From Massilia sp. HP4 (lineage in GTDB: Bacteria > Pseudomonadota > Gammaproteobacteria > Burkholderiales > Burkholderiaceae_D), in assembly GCF_005222695.1 (NCBI RefSeq), contig NZ_STGG01000048.1, positions 231,042 to 295,041 of the forward strand: a DNA stretch of 64,000 nt, written 5' to 3'. Below, one piece after another: positions 41,927-50,857 of this stretch; positions within the stretch are counted from its first letter, which is position 1, and every line of letters starts with the position of its first letter. The notes beneath the pieces are model-generated. The model did no database searches. It saw nothing but the letters and a program-made list of their open reading frames with translations, and had not been told where the DNA came from. Made by a program: the position numbers and the translations under genes.

Positions 41927-42865
41927 GAACAAGCGGATCCTGGCCAACACCTGCCCATGATCCGAGGCCTCGGGCAGGGCCAGGTTCAGGTGGTCGTTCA
42001 GGTACACCACATCGACCACTTCGCCGATCGCCTGCGGCAGCGCGGGATTGAAGTCGGGCGACACCAGGATATGGTCGATGGTCGAGTGGCGCGTGTCGTG
42101 CAGGATCGAAAAGCCCACGTGGCGCTGATGGTCGAGCCGGCGCTGCACCTGGCTGGCGTCGTACATGCGCTCGCCGACCGGCGTGCCTTCGCCCAGCACG
42201 ATCTCGGTGGTCACCGAATCGGCGACGTCGTTGAAGTCGCCCAGCACGATGCGCGGGCGGCCGTTGGCATGGGCCATATCGGTCAGCAGCACGCGCAGCG
42301 CGGTCGCTTCGGTGCCACGCCGGATCAGCGAGCGCAGGCAGGCCAGCGCATACAGGTGCGGGTCGGCGCCGCTGTCGCCCGAGCGGTAGTCGGGCCGGCG
42401 CGACTTGAGGTGGACCACGACCACGTCGATCACTACCCCCGAGGCCGCGATCACGCCCGCATGCAGGGGCGCGCGGGTGAAGCGATCGGGATCGCGGCTG
42501 CCGTGCGGCATCGTGACGTTGTCGGGGAACATGGCCAGCTGCGATCCGGGCTCGGCCAGCGGCAGGCGCGAGACCAGGGCCACGCTCGGGGTCAGGCGTG
42601 GGGCGGACGGGTCGGGGTCGAAGCCGATGTGATGGGCGTCGCGGTAGCGCCGGGTACGCCGCAGCACCTCCTTGAGCACGCTTTGCGAAAAAATCTCTTG
42701 AAAGCCGATGACGTCGGCATTGATCAGGTCGAGCTGGGTCGCGGTCCAGTCGAGCTTGGCCTCGTATTCCGCGGCCGTGGTGGGCGCAAGATTGTCATAC
42801 AAGCGGGCGCCGGGCGGGGCCAGGTTGAAAGTATTGAAGGTGGCAAACCGAAGTTCTTCCTGCAT
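41894..42865 (-). CDS. Endonuclease/exonuclease/phosphatase (EEP) domain protein
   Basis: A 323-residue EEP-superfamily protein. Metal- and phosphate-site blocks are visible: FATFNTFNL near the start, VIGFQEIFS with the metal Glu, IVLGDFNDV with Asp and Asn, and EASDHGQVLARIRL near the end. An insertion around residues 165-180 (SRRPDYRSGDSGAD) is typical of a subgroup of predicted secreted or cytosolic phosphodiesterases. No signal peptide is seen. The last ten residues are encoded by a REP arm and are probably not part of the original gene. The substrate is unknown. Confidence 0.82.
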   Translation of the reverse strand: MQEELRFATFNTFNLAPPGARLYDNLAPTTAAEYEAKLDWTATQLDLINADVIGFQEIFSQSVLKEVLRRTRRYRDAHHIGFDPDPSAPRLTPSVALVSRLPLAEPGSQLAMFPDNVTMPHGSRDPDRFTRAPLHAGVIAASGVVIDVVVVHLKSRRPDYRSGDSGADPHLYALACLRSLIRRGTEATALRVLLTDMAHANGRPRIVLGDFNDVADSVTTEIVLGEGTPVGERMYDASQVQRRLDHQRHVGFSILHDTRHSTIDHILVSPDFNPALPQAIGEVVDVVYLNDHLNLALPEASDHGQVLARIRLFGRVGGYAADA

Positions 42866-42903
42866 AATAGAAACCCCTATTGTTCGTCTTTAGCGTAACA
42901 CGC

Positions 42904-43395
42904 ATGGCCAAGAAAGAGCACGTATCAGAGACACCCGCCACCCAATTCCTGCGCAAGCATGCCGTCGCTTTTTCCGAGCATCCTTATGAGTATGAAGAAC
43001 ATGGCGGCACGGCGGTCTCGTCGGACGCGCTCGGCGTGCCCGAACACGACGTGGTCAAGACCCTGGTGATGCAGGACGAAGCGGCCAAGCCGCTCATCGT
43101 GCTGATGCATGGCGACTGCAAGGTGTCGACCAAGAACCTGGCGCGCGCCATCCCCTGCAAGTCGGTCGAACCGTGCAAGCCTGACGTCGCCCAGCGCCAT
43201 TCGGGCTACCTGGTCGGCGGCACCTCTCCCTTCGGCATCCGCAAGGCGATGCCGGTCTATGTGGAACAAAGCATCCTGGCGCTCGACAAGATCTACATCA
43301 ACGGCGGCCGCCGCGGCTACCTGGTCGGCATCGATCCGCGCGTGCTGGTCGACGTGCTGAAGGCCCGCCCCGTGCAGTGCGCCCTGGCCGAGTAG
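42904..43395 (+). CDS. ybaK: Cys-tRNA(Pro)/Cys-tRNA deacylase YbaK
   Basis: A 163-residue trans-editing enzyme that hydrolyses Cys-tRNA mischarged by prolyl-tRNA synthetase. The YbaK/EbsC fold is recognisable in FSEHPYEYEEHGGTAVSSDA, VVKTLVMQDEA and GDCKVSTKNLARAI. The conserved Gly-rich segment YLVGGTSPFGIRKAMPVYV follows. The ATG at 42904 is taken in preference to an upstream in-frame start within the divergent control region. plsY follows after 70 bases. Confidence 0.9.
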   Translation: MAKKEHVSETPATQFLRKHAVAFSEHPYEYEEHGGTAVSSDALGVPEHDVVKTLVMQDEAAKPLIVLMHGDCKVSTKNLARAIPCKSVEPCKPDVAQRHSGYLVGGTSPFGIRKAMPVYVEQSILALDKIYINGGRRGYLVGIDPRVLVDVLKARPVQCALAE

Positions 43396-43465
43396 CTTTC
43401 GCATGGTGTATATTCACGACCGATTTCCGGTAAAGACACGGGCCGGAGCCCATTTGAGAGACTAG

Positions 43466-44089
43466 ATGACCACCCTGATTGCCACCATTGCCGCCTACCT
43501 GATCGGCTCGATTTCCTTCGCGGTCGTGATGAGCCGCGTTTTCGGCCTGTCCGACCCGCGCACCTATGGTTCCAAGAATCCCGGCGCCACCAATGTACTG
43601 CGCAGCGGCAGCAAGAAGGCGGCGATTGCCACCCTGCTCGGCGACGCCGCCAAGGGCTGGCTGGCGGTGTGGCTGGCGGTGCAGTTCGGCCCGGAGGTCG
43701 GCCTGGACGATACCGGCATCGCGCTGGTGGCGATCGCGGTCTTCATCGGCCACCTGTGGCCGGTATTTTTCCGCTTCGTGGGCGGCAAGGGCGTGGCCAC
43801 CGCGCTGGGCGTGCTGATCGGCATTAACCCATGGCTGGGCCTGGCGACCCTGGCGACCTGGCTGATCGTCGCCTATGCCTTCCGCTACTCGTCGCTGGCG
43901 GCCCTGGTCGCCTCGATCTTCGCGCCGTTCTACTACGGCCTGCTGTTCGGCGTCGACGCCATCCTGTTTGCCGTGTTCGTGATGAGTGCGCTGCTGCTGT
44001 GGCGCCACAGCAGCAATATCGGCAACCTGATTGCCGGCAAGGAATCGAAGATCGGCAGCAAGTCGGCCGGGGTCAAGAAAGCAAAATAA
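43466..44089 (+). CDS. plsY: Acyl-phosphate glycerol-3-phosphate acyltransferase PlsY
   Basis: A 207-residue inner-membrane enzyme that transfers the acyl chain from acyl-phosphate to glycerol 3-phosphate, the first step of phospholipid synthesis in the PlsX/PlsY route. About five membrane helices are evident. The three family motifs are present: YGSKNPGATNVLRSG, GHLWPVFFRFVGGKGVATAL and the C-terminal LLLWRHSSNIGNLIAGKESK. A palindrome followed by a T-run just after the stop may terminate the transcript. Confidence 0.95.
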   Translation: MTTLIATIAAYLIGSISFAVVMSRVFGLSDPRTYGSKNPGATNVLRSGSKKAAIATLLGDAAKGWLAVWLAVQFGPEVGLDDTGIALVAIAVFIGHLWPVFFRFVGGKGVATALGVLIGINPWLGLATLATWLIVAYAFRYSSLAALVASIFAPFYYGLLFGVDAILFAVFVMSALLLWRHSSNIGNLIAGKESKIGSKSAGVKKAK

Positions 44090-44090
44090 G

Positions 44091-44110
44091 CCGGCGCGCG
44101 CCGGATTTTC
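44091..44110 (+). terminator. Possible terminator after plsY
   Basis: The perfect palindrome CCGGCGCGCGCCGG (44091-44104) is followed by ATTTTC immediately downstream of plsY. The hairpin would have a very small loop, so the call is tentative. Confidence 0.4.
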
Positions 44111-44179
44111 TTGCAGGCGTTACCATTCGTCTTGAACAGCGGCGCAACCGCGCCGTGCCGGACAGAAAGGTGGTACCCC

Positions 44180-44842
44180 GTGAGCAAGCAACTCAGGATC
44201 GATTTTGTGTCGGACATCTCGTGCCCATGGTGCGCGATCGGCCTGAAATCGCTCGAGCAAGCCCTGTTGAAGGTCGGCGACGAGGTGCGCGTCGACCTGC
44301 ATTTCCAGCCCTTCGAACTGAACCCCGACATGGGCCCCGATGGCCAGGACATCGTCGAGCACGTAACGCAAAAATATGGCGCCACGGCCGAGCAGCAAGC
44401 CGCCAGCCGCGAGACGATCCGCGAACGCGGCGCCGCGGTCGGCTTTACCTTCGACATGGAGCGGCGCGGCCGCATCTACAATACCTTCGACGCCCACCGC
44501 CTGCTGGCCTGGGCCGAGGACGAGGGCAGCCAGCGCCAGCTCAAGGTCGCCCTGCTGGAAGCCTATTTCACCCGCTGCGAAGACCCGAGCAACCACGACG
44601 TGCTGCTGCGCACGGTGGAAAGCGTCGGCCTGGACCGTGAAGTGGCGCAGCGCATCCTGAAGTCGGACGAGTACGCCAACGACGTGCGCACGCGCGAGCA
44701 ATTCTTCCAGCGCGCCGGCGTCAAGTCGGTGCCGGCGATCATCATCAACCAGCGCCACCTGATCTCCGGCGGCCAGCCGCCGGACGTGTTCGAACGTGCG
44801 CTGCGCGAGCTTCCCGGACTCGAACCCGAAGCCGCCGCTTAG
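44180..44842 (+). CDS. DsbA-family (FrnE-like) oxidoreductase
   Basis: A 220-residue cytoplasmic thioredoxin-fold protein of the FrnE/2-hydroxychromene isomerase group. The active site SCPWCAIG (CPWC) is near the N-terminus. Family blocks FQPFELNPDM, NTFDAHRLLAWAEDEG and VKSVPAIIINQRHLISGGQP follow, the last with the cis-Pro. No signal peptide is present, so it is not a periplasmic DsbA. The GTG at 44180 is preceded by AAAGGTGG and fits the family N-terminus (SKQLRIDFVSD). It is convergent with the next gene at a distance of 4 bases. Confidence 0.88.
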   Translation: MSKQLRIDFVSDISCPWCAIGLKSLEQALLKVGDEVRVDLHFQPFELNPDMGPDGQDIVEHVTQKYGATAEQQAASRETIRERGAAVGFTFDMERRGRIYNTFDAHRLLAWAEDEGSQRQLKVALLEAYFTRCEDPSNHDVLLRTVESVGLDREVAQRILKSDEYANDVRTREQFFQRAGVKSVPAIIINQRHLISGGQPPDVFERALRELPGLEPEAAA

Positions 44843-44846
44843 GCGC

Positions 44847-45692
44847 TTAATCCAATTCCAATACCACCGGCTGGTGATCCGACGCTGCCGTCTCCGACTG
44901 CACATCGAGCGCGGTCAGGCGCGGCGCCAGGTCGTCGGTGACGAAGAAATAGTCATAGCACTCAGGCCGCTCGGGCCACGGGAAACCGTGCAGCCCGGTG
45001 GTCGGCGCGCGCGCCATGTCTCCATGCACCACGCGCCAGGCGTCGACCAGCGGCAGCGCGCCGTGTTCGGGCGCGGCCAGCAGCGCCTGGTAATCCGGCG
45101 CATCCGGCGCAAAATTAAAGTCGCCACAAAGAATCGCCGAGCCGGGCCGGAAGCCCAGCTGGAACGGCGCATCCAGGTTCGGATCGGGCTGGAACAGGCG
45201 CGAGCGGGCGCAGGCTTCGGCGTGCAGCTCGCGGATGCGCCCCACCTGCGCCATGCGCTGCGGCGGCGAATAGTATTCGAGGTGGGTGGTCAACAGGCGC
45301 AGCTTGCCGGTCGGCGCATCGATCACGGTTTCGAGCAGGCCGCGCGGCATGCCGGCGGGATGCTCGGGATCGGCCGGCCAGGGCAACAGGTGACGGTGCA
45401 CCTGCGAGATGCGGTACTTCGAGAGGATCAGGTTGCCGAACAGACGCGGAACATTGTTCTTGTAGATTTCACTCGGGGCATGCTCCATCGCGTGGTAGCC
45501 GCCGAAGGCGCCGCTGAGCTGCTTGAACTGGTTGGCGCTGGCGCTGCCCTCGAGCTCGGGGTGGTTGGCGGCCACCTCTTGCAGGCAGATCACATCGGGG
45601 TTGAGCCGGCGCAGCACGTCGATGATCGCATGGATGCGAATCCGACCGTCCTTGCCACAACCCCAACGAATATTCCAGCTTACTACGCGCAT
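44847..45692 (-). CDS. Endonuclease/exonuclease/phosphatase family protein
   Basis: A 281-residue EEP-superfamily hydrolase beginning MRVVSWNIRWGCGKDGRI. Catalytic blocks are VICLQEVAANHPE (metal Glu), LTTHLEYYSPPQR (catalytic His), ILCGDFNFAPDAPDYQ (Asp/Asn) and ASDHQPVVLEL at the end. It lacks a signal peptide. It is a different subgroup from the protein at 41894-42865: shorter and without that insertion. Candidate substrates include nucleic acids and phosphoesters; none can be chosen from sequence. Confidence 0.85.
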   Translation of the reverse strand: MRVVSWNIRWGCGKDGRIRIHAIIDVLRRLNPDVICLQEVAANHPELEGSASANQFKQLSGAFGGYHAMEHAPSEIYKNNVPRLFGNLILSKYRISQVHRHLLPWPADPEHPAGMPRGLLETVIDAPTGKLRLLTTHLEYYSPPQRMAQVGRIRELHAEACARSRLFQPDPNLDAPFQLGFRPGSAILCGDFNFAPDAPDYQALLAAPEHGALPLVDAWRVVHGDMARAPTTGLHGFPWPERPECYDYFFVTDDLAPRLTALDVQSETAASDHQPVVLELD

Positions 45693-45813
45693 TGTTCACC
45701 TCCGTAAATCTTGATCGACGGATATTGCCACCGTTTGGAGACCGATGGTCACACCGTAGGATCGATGTCAGGCTGGCAAGTTCAATGGCAAATTCAGGTG
45801 CTTGCGGGCTCTT

Positions 45814-46854
45814 TCAGGCGGCTTCGAGTTCGTCCAGCGGCCAGCGCGGACGTACCGTGAAGGCGTAATCGCGCTGGGCCAGGTCGGGATTGCGCTCGAG
45901 ACGCATGGCGCCGGCAAAGGCGATCATGGCGCCGTTGTCGGTGCAGAATTCCAGCTCCGGGTAATACACTTTGAACTTGCGCCTGGCGGCGGCCGCATTG
46001 AGCGATTCGCGCAATTGCTTGTTGGCGCCAACGCCACCCGCGATCACCAGCCGCTTCAGGCCGGTGTGCTTCATTGCATTAACGCATTTGGCGGTGAGTA
46101 CGTCGACAATCGCATCGACAAAACCGCGCGCGATATTCGCCTTGTCCTGTTCGCAGATATTGGCGATGACTTTTTCTTCGTGGTTCTTGACCACGGTGAG
46201 GACCGCCGTTTTCAGGCCCGAGAAGCTGAAGTTGAAATCCTTGCTGTGGAGCATGGGGCGTGGCAGGGTATAGGCAGTCGGATCGCCGAATTCCGCCAGG
46301 CGCGAGATCGCCGGTCCGCCCGGATAACCCAATCCCAGCAGCTTGGCCGATTTGTCGAAGGCTTCGCCGGCCGCATCGTCCAGCGTCTCGCCCAGCAGGG
46401 TATAGCTGCCGACGCCATCGACCCGCATCAGCTGGGTGTGGCCGCCCGACACCAGGAGGGCGATGAAGGGGAATTCCGGCCGCTCCGAGGCGAGCAGGGG
46501 CGACAGCAGGTGGCCTTCGAGGTGGTGCACGCCGAGCACGGGTTTATCGAGCGCCAGCGCCAGGCTGCAGGCGACCGAGGAACCGACCAGCAGCGCGCCG
46601 GCCAGGCCCGGACCTTGCGTATAGGCGATGGCGTCGATGTTCGAAGCCGGGATGTCCGCGCGTTTCAGCACCTCGTCCAGCAGCGGGATGGCGCGCCGGA
46701 TATGGTCGCGCGAGGCGAGTTCAGGCACCACGCCGCCATACTCCTCATGCATGGCGACCTGCGAGTGCAGGGCGTGGGACAGCAGGCCGCGCTCGGTGTC
46801 ATACAGAGCAAAGCCGGTTTCATCGCAGGAGGATTCGACGCCGAGAACGATCAT
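45814..46854 (-). CDS. tsaD: tRNA N6-adenosine threonylcarbamoyltransferase TsaD
   Basis: A 346-residue ASKHA-fold enzyme that transfers the threonylcarbamoyl group to A37. The start MIVLGVESSCDETGFALYD, the metal-binding HHLEGHLLSP (H-x3-H), LLVSGGHTQL and FSGLKTAV are all typical, as is AGGVGANKQLRE. Length is normal for the family. TsaE is encoded at 31.4-31.9 kb; tsaB and tsaC are not in the window. aroG lies 54 bases upstream of the start on the same strand and could share its transcript. Confidence 0.96.
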   Translation of the reverse strand: MIVLGVESSCDETGFALYDTERGLLSHALHSQVAMHEEYGGVVPELASRDHIRRAIPLLDEVLKRADIPASNIDAIAYTQGPGLAGALLVGSSVACSLALALDKPVLGVHHLEGHLLSPLLASERPEFPFIALLVSGGHTQLMRVDGVGSYTLLGETLDDAAGEAFDKSAKLLGLGYPGGPAISRLAEFGDPTAYTLPRPMLHSKDFNFSFSGLKTAVLTVVKNHEEKVIANICEQDKANIARGFVDAIVDVLTAKCVNAMKHTGLKRLVIAGGVGANKQLRESLNAAAARRKFKVYYPELEFCTDNGAMIAFAGAMRLERNPDLAQRDYAFTVRPRWPLDELEAA

Positions 46855-46908
46855 GGAAGAAAAGCGGTAAGGTGGACTGAACCGGGCATTCTACCGTGAC
46901 CGCGACAT

Positions 46909-47970
46909 TTACGGGCGCTGCAGCAGTTCCTGATGCGCCTGGCGCAACATGGTCTCGGTCTCTTCCCACCCGATGCAGCCATCGGTCACCGAGCAGCCGT
47001 ACTTGAGCTGCGACAGGTCGGACGGAATCGCCTGGCTGCCGCTGACGATATTCGATTCGATCATCACGCCCACCAGCGATTTGTTGCCATGGCGAATTTG
47101 TTGGATCACATCCGACATCACCAGCGGCTGCAGTTCCGGCTTCTTGTAGCTGTTCGCATGCGAGCAGTCGACCACCAGGTTGGCCGGCAACTTGGCCTTG
47201 GTCAGTGCCTGCTCGGCAATCGCCACCGAGACCGAATCGTAGTTCGGCCGTCCGCCGCCGCCGCGCAGCACCACGTGACCATAGGCATTGCCGCTGGTGC
47301 GCACGACCGATACCGAGCCCTGGCCATTGATGCCCAGGAAGGCGTGCGGATTGGCCGACGACAACACCGCATTGATCGCGATGCTGACGTCGCCGTCGGT
47401 GCCGTTCTTGAAGCCCACCGGCGTGGACAGGCCGGACGACATCTCGCGGTGGGTCTGCGATTCGGTGGTGCGCGCGCCGATCGCGGTCCAGGCGATCAGG
47501 TCGCCCAGGTATTGCGGCGAAATCGGGTCCAGCGCCTCGGTCGCGGTCGGCAAGCCCAGCTCGCACACATCGAGCAGGAAGCGGCGCGCACGTTCCATGC
47601 CGACCTCGACGCGGAACGAGTCGTCCATGAACGGATCGTTGATATACCCCTTCCAGCCGGTCGTGGTGCGCGGCTTCTCGAAATACACGCGCATCACCAG
47701 CACCATGGTCTCGCTCACCTCGTCCTGCAGCGTCTTCAGGCGGCGCGCATAGTCGAGGCCGGCCTCCGGATCGTGGATCGAGCAGGGGCCGACCACGACG
47801 AACAGGCGTTTGTCCTTGCGATCCAGGATATTGCGCAGCGTCTCGCGGCCATTCATCACGGTCGCATAGGCATGCTCGCTCAGCGGCAGGGCTGCATGCA
47901 GCTCGACCGGCGTGGGCATGCGGGCGAACGAGCTGACGTTGGTGTTTTCGATTTGAGGCGTGCTGGTCAT
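46909..47970 (-). CDS. aroG: 3-deoxy-7-phosphoheptulonate synthase (AroG-type)
   Basis: A 353-residue type I DAHP synthase, the first enzyme of aromatic amino-acid biosynthesis, joining PEP and erythrose 4-phosphate. Characteristic blocks are VVVGPCSIHDPEAGLDYARR, MRVYFEKPRTTTGWKGYIND, ARTTESQTHREMSSGLSTPV and VDCSHANSYKKPE. GIMIES-type ligands appear as VGVMIESNI. Sensitivity to Phe, Tyr or Trp cannot be determined here. I chose ATG 47970; the longer frame upstream enters the divergent ybiB control region. Confidence 0.94.
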   Translation of the reverse strand: MTSTPQIENTNVSSFARMPTPVELHAALPLSEHAYATVMNGRETLRNILDRKDKRLFVVVGPCSIHDPEAGLDYARRLKTLQDEVSETMVLVMRVYFEKPRTTTGWKGYINDPFMDDSFRVEVGMERARRFLLDVCELGLPTATEALDPISPQYLGDLIAWTAIGARTTESQTHREMSSGLSTPVGFKNGTDGDVSIAINAVLSSANPHAFLGINGQGSVSVVRTSGNAYGHVVLRGGGGRPNYDSVSVAIAEQALTKAKLPANLVVDCSHANSYKKPELQPLVMSDVIQQIRHGNKSLVGVMIESNIVSGSQAIPSDLSQLKYGCSVTDGCIGWEETETMLRQAHQELLQRP

Positions 47971-48106
47971 GATGCAGTCTAGTCTTTTCAGGTGGATTGA
48001 CCAGTGTAGACGGAAATTGCTGCACGTGCACATCTGCCACTGCAAAAACAATGTCTGGTGGCCCGCCGTGCTGCAGGCCGACGCCGTTCCCGTGTATCCT
48101 TTTGCC

Positions 48107-49093
48107 ATGACTACCGATACGAATGACATCGAGCGCTTTATCGCGGCCCCCTTCATCAAGGAAATCGGCCGCGGCGTCAAAGGCGCGCGCAGCATGTCGC
48201 GCGAGGATGCGCGCCAGCTCTACGCCGCCATGCTCGAAGGCCGGGTCTCGGACCTGGAACTGGGCGCCATCCTGCTCGCCATGCGCATCAAGGGCGAGTC
48301 GGTGGACGAACTGGCCGGCTTCATGGATGCCGCCGCCGCCTCGTTCGCGCCGCTGCCCACGCCGCGCGGCGAATTCGCCCCGGTGCTGATCCCGACCTAT
48401 AACGGCGCGCGCAAGCTGGCCAACCTGACGCCGCTGCTGGCCTTGCTGCTGGCGCGCGAGGGCGTGCCGACCCTGGTGCATGGCGTGCGCAGCGACCCCG
48501 GCCGCGTGACCACCGCCGAGATCCTGCATGAGCTCGGCGTGGCCGAGACCAGCACCACGGCCGAGATGCAGAACGAGTTCGTCCACCTGCGACCGGCCTT
48601 CATGCCGATCGAATACCTGGCACCGCAACTGGCCAGGCAGCTGGCGCTGCGGCGCGTGCTGGGCGTGCGCAATTCGACCCACACCCTGGTCAAGATCCTG
48701 CAGCCTTTCGACGGCCCGGCGCTGCGCCTGGTGTCGTATACCCATCCCGAGTACCTGGAAACCCTGGGCGCCTTCTTCGAAGGCGTGGATAGCGAGACCC
48801 AGGGCGATGCCTTCCTGATGCGCGGCACCGAGGGCGAGACCGTGGCCCATCCGCACCGCGCCCAGCGCATCGACTGGTTCCATGCCGGCCAGCGCGCGCT
48901 GCTGGTCGAGCGCGATGCGCCGACCGATGACTTGTCGGACGTGCCCGATGGCCGTGACGCCGCCACGACCGCCGCCTGGATCGGCGCCGCCTTGCGTGGC
49001 GAAGTACCGGTGCCGGCCTCGATCGCGACCCAGGTGGCCTACTGCGTGGAAGTGTCGCGCAAGATCCGCGCACGCAGCCAGCCGGCAATCTAG
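48107..49093 (+). CDS. ybiB: YbiB-type DNA-binding protein (TrpD2 fold)
   Basis: A 328-residue member of the glycosyltransferase family 3 (TrpD-like) fold that has lost anthranilate phosphoribosyltransferase activity. YbiB-type proteins bind nucleic acids in E. coli. The N-terminal helical domain includes FIAAPFIKEIGRGVKGARSM and LELGAILLAMRIKGES. The central part has KLANLTPLLALLLAREGVPT and HGVRSDPGRVTTAEIL. Although it neighbours aroG, its chemistry is not in the aromatic pathway. It is divergent from aroG across 136 bases. Confidence 0.85.
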   Translation: MTTDTNDIERFIAAPFIKEIGRGVKGARSMSREDARQLYAAMLEGRVSDLELGAILLAMRIKGESVDELAGFMDAAAASFAPLPTPRGEFAPVLIPTYNGARKLANLTPLLALLLAREGVPTLVHGVRSDPGRVTTAEILHELGVAETSTTAEMQNEFVHLRPAFMPIEYLAPQLARQLALRRVLGVRNSTHTLVKILQPFDGPALRLVSYTHPEYLETLGAFFEGVDSETQGDAFLMRGTEGETVAHPHRAQRIDWFHAGQRALLVERDAPTDDLSDVPDGRDAATTAAWIGAALRGEVPVPASIATQVAYCVEVSRKIRARSQPAI

Positions 49094-49159
49094 CTGCCGA
49101 CCTCGACCCGCCACTGGCATTACAATGGCGGGTTCGACGCAAGGCAGGAAGCGACAGGC

Positions 49160-50389
49160 ATGGCAAAACAATACGATGTGGCAGTGATCGGCGCGGGCGC
49201 GGCCGGGATGATGTGCGCGGCCGTGGCGGCGCAGGCAGGCCGCCGCGTGGTCTTGATCGATCACGCCGGCAAGCTGGCCGAGAAGATCCGCATCTCGGGC
49301 GGCGGCCGCTGCAATTTCACCAATATCAATGCCGGCCCGCACAACTACCTGTCGCAGAATCCGCACTTCTGCAAGAGCGCGCTGTCGCGCTACACGGCCC
49401 AGGATTTCCTGGCGCTGGTAAAGAAATACCGCATCAGCCATCACGAAAAGCACAAGGGGCAGTTGTTCTGCAACGATTCGGCCGAGCAGATCATCGCCAT
49501 GCTGCGTGCCGAGTGCGATGCAGGCGGCGTGGAATGGCGCATGCCGTGCAAGGTGGCCGGCGTGCAGAAGCTGGAAACCGGTTTTTCCATCGACACGGAT
49601 GCTGGCGAACTGCTGGTCGACAATGTCGTCATTGCCACCGGCGGCCTGTCGATCCCGAAGATCGGCGCGACCGACTTCGGCTATCGCATCGCAAAGCAGT
49701 TCGACCTGAAACTGGTGGAAACCCGCCCTGGCCTGGTGCCGCTGACCTTCGACGGCCCCAGCTGGGAACCGTTCGTGCCGCTGGCCGGCATCGCGCTCGA
49801 GGTCGAGGTCAGCACCGGCGGCGGAAAAGGCAAGGGCGCCAGGAAGGGGGCAACCGAGGGCCACTTCCGCGAAGACCTGTTGTTCACCCACCGCGGCCTG
49901 TCCGGCCCGGCGATCCTGCAAATCTCCAGCTATTGGCAGCCGGGCACGCCGATCGTGCTCGACCTGCTGCCCGAGATGGACGTCGCGGAAACCCTGATCG
50001 GCCTGAAAAAGACCGAGAAAAAGCAACTTGGCAATGTATTGGCCCAGTGGCTGCCGGCGCGCCTGGCCGAAGGCTTGTTGACGGCCAATGGTTTCGACCT
50101 GGCCGCGCGCCTGCCCGACATGGCCGACGCGAAACTACGTAAGCTGGGCGACGCCATCAACCGCTGGGCGATCGTGCCGACCGGTTCGGAAGGCTACCGC
50201 AAGGCCGAGGTGACCCTGGGCGGGGTCGATACCAGGGAACTGTCGCAGCAGACCATGATGGCCAATAAAGTGCCGGGTTTGTACTTTATCGGCGAGACGG
50301 TCGACGTCACCGGCTGGCTGGGTGGCTACAACTTCCAGTGGGCCTGGGCATCGGGCGTGGCGGCTGGCCTGGCGCTGGCGGCCGGCTGA
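49160..50389 (+). CDS. HI0933/YhiN-family FAD-dependent oxidoreductase
   Basis: A 409-residue flavoprotein. The dinucleotide-binding start is YDVAVIGAGAAGMMCAAVAA. The family-specific ISGGGRCNFTNINAGPHNYL and IATGGLSIPKIGATDFGYRI follow, then FTHRGLSGPAILQISSYWQP and a C-terminal DVTGWLGGYNFQWAWASG. Members are annotated NAD(P)/FAD-dependent oxidoreductases or aminoacetone-oxidase-like, with unclear substrates. It follows ybiB after 66 bases on the same strand. Confidence 0.9.
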   Translation: MAKQYDVAVIGAGAAGMMCAAVAAQAGRRVVLIDHAGKLAEKIRISGGGRCNFTNINAGPHNYLSQNPHFCKSALSRYTAQDFLALVKKYRISHHEKHKGQLFCNDSAEQIIAMLRAECDAGGVEWRMPCKVAGVQKLETGFSIDTDAGELLVDNVVIATGGLSIPKIGATDFGYRIAKQFDLKLVETRPGLVPLTFDGPSWEPFVPLAGIALEVEVSTGGGKGKGARKGATEGHFREDLLFTHRGLSGPAILQISSYWQPGTPIVLDLLPEMDVAETLIGLKKTEKKQLGNVLAQWLPARLAEGLLTANGFDLAARLPDMADAKLRKLGDAINRWAIVPTGSEGYRKAEVTLGGVDTRELSQQTMMANKVPGLYFIGETVDVTGWLGGYNFQWAWASGVAAGLALAAG

Positions 50390-50439
50390 TGTGCTTGCTG
50401 TGTCACGCACAACACAGCGATGTGGGGCGAGATTAACGC

Positions 50440-50468
50440 TTCCAATGACACAAGAATGGTGCTAGAAT
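50440..50468 (+). promoter_or_regulatory. Possible rpsU promoter
   Basis: TAGAAT (50463-50468) lies 36 bases upstream of the rpsU start. A weak -35 (TTCCAA, 50440-50445) is 17 bases upstream of it. The -10 fits well; the -35 matches only three consensus positions. Confidence 0.4.
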
Positions 50469-50504
50469 TTCGTTCTTACCTAAATCTAACGGTTCAATTT
50501 TTAC

Positions 50505-50717
50505 ATGACCACTATCCGCCTTAAAGAAAACGAGCCGTTCGAAGTCGCAATGCGTCGGTTCAAGCGCACCATCGAAAAAACCGGCCTGCTGACCGAACTG
50601 CGCGCACGCGAGTTCTACGAGAAGCCAACCGCAGAACGCAAGCGCAAGCTGGCAGCTGCCGTGAAGCGTCACTACAAGCGCATCCGCAGCCAGCAACTGC
50701 CGAAGAAACTGTACTAA
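50505..50717 (+). CDS. rpsU: 30S ribosomal protein bS21
   Basis: The complete 70-residue bS21: TTIRLKENEPFEVAMRRFKR, then LLTELRAREFYEKPTAERKR and a basic C-terminus. It binds near the anti-Shine-Dalgarno region of 16S rRNA and takes part in initiation. As in many proteobacteria it heads the rpsU-(yqeY)-dnaG-rpoD cluster. A terminator at 50782-50812 separates it from yqeY, so expression can be set independently. Confidence 0.97.
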   Translation: MTTIRLKENEPFEVAMRRFKRTIEKTGLLTELRAREFYEKPTAERKRKLAAAVKRHYKRIRSQQLPKKLY

Positions 50718-50781
50718 GACAGTCCAGCAGGCCAAGACCCGGTGACGGCCATGCCTGTCCCGGCGAGTCGCTGATGTCCGC

Positions 50782-50812
50782 AAACCCGCTTCGGTTTCGC
50801 CGCAGCGGGTTT
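50782..50812 (+). terminator. Intrinsic terminator/attenuator after rpsU
   Basis: AAACCCGCT (50782-50790) pairs with AGCGGGTTT (50804-50812) around a 13-base loop, followed by TGTCGTTTG. It lies between rpsU and yqeY, where partial termination between rpsU and dnaG-rpoD is known in related operons. Confidence 0.65.
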
Positions 50813-50857
50813 TGTCGTTTGTACCATATCGCTGAATCAATTGAATACGGAGATTCC

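Noticed and set aside
46820..50026. A 1068-codon open frame on the minus strand
   Set aside because: It overlaps aroG, ybiB and the YhiN-type gene in wrong frames, and its composition is typical of a shadow frame.
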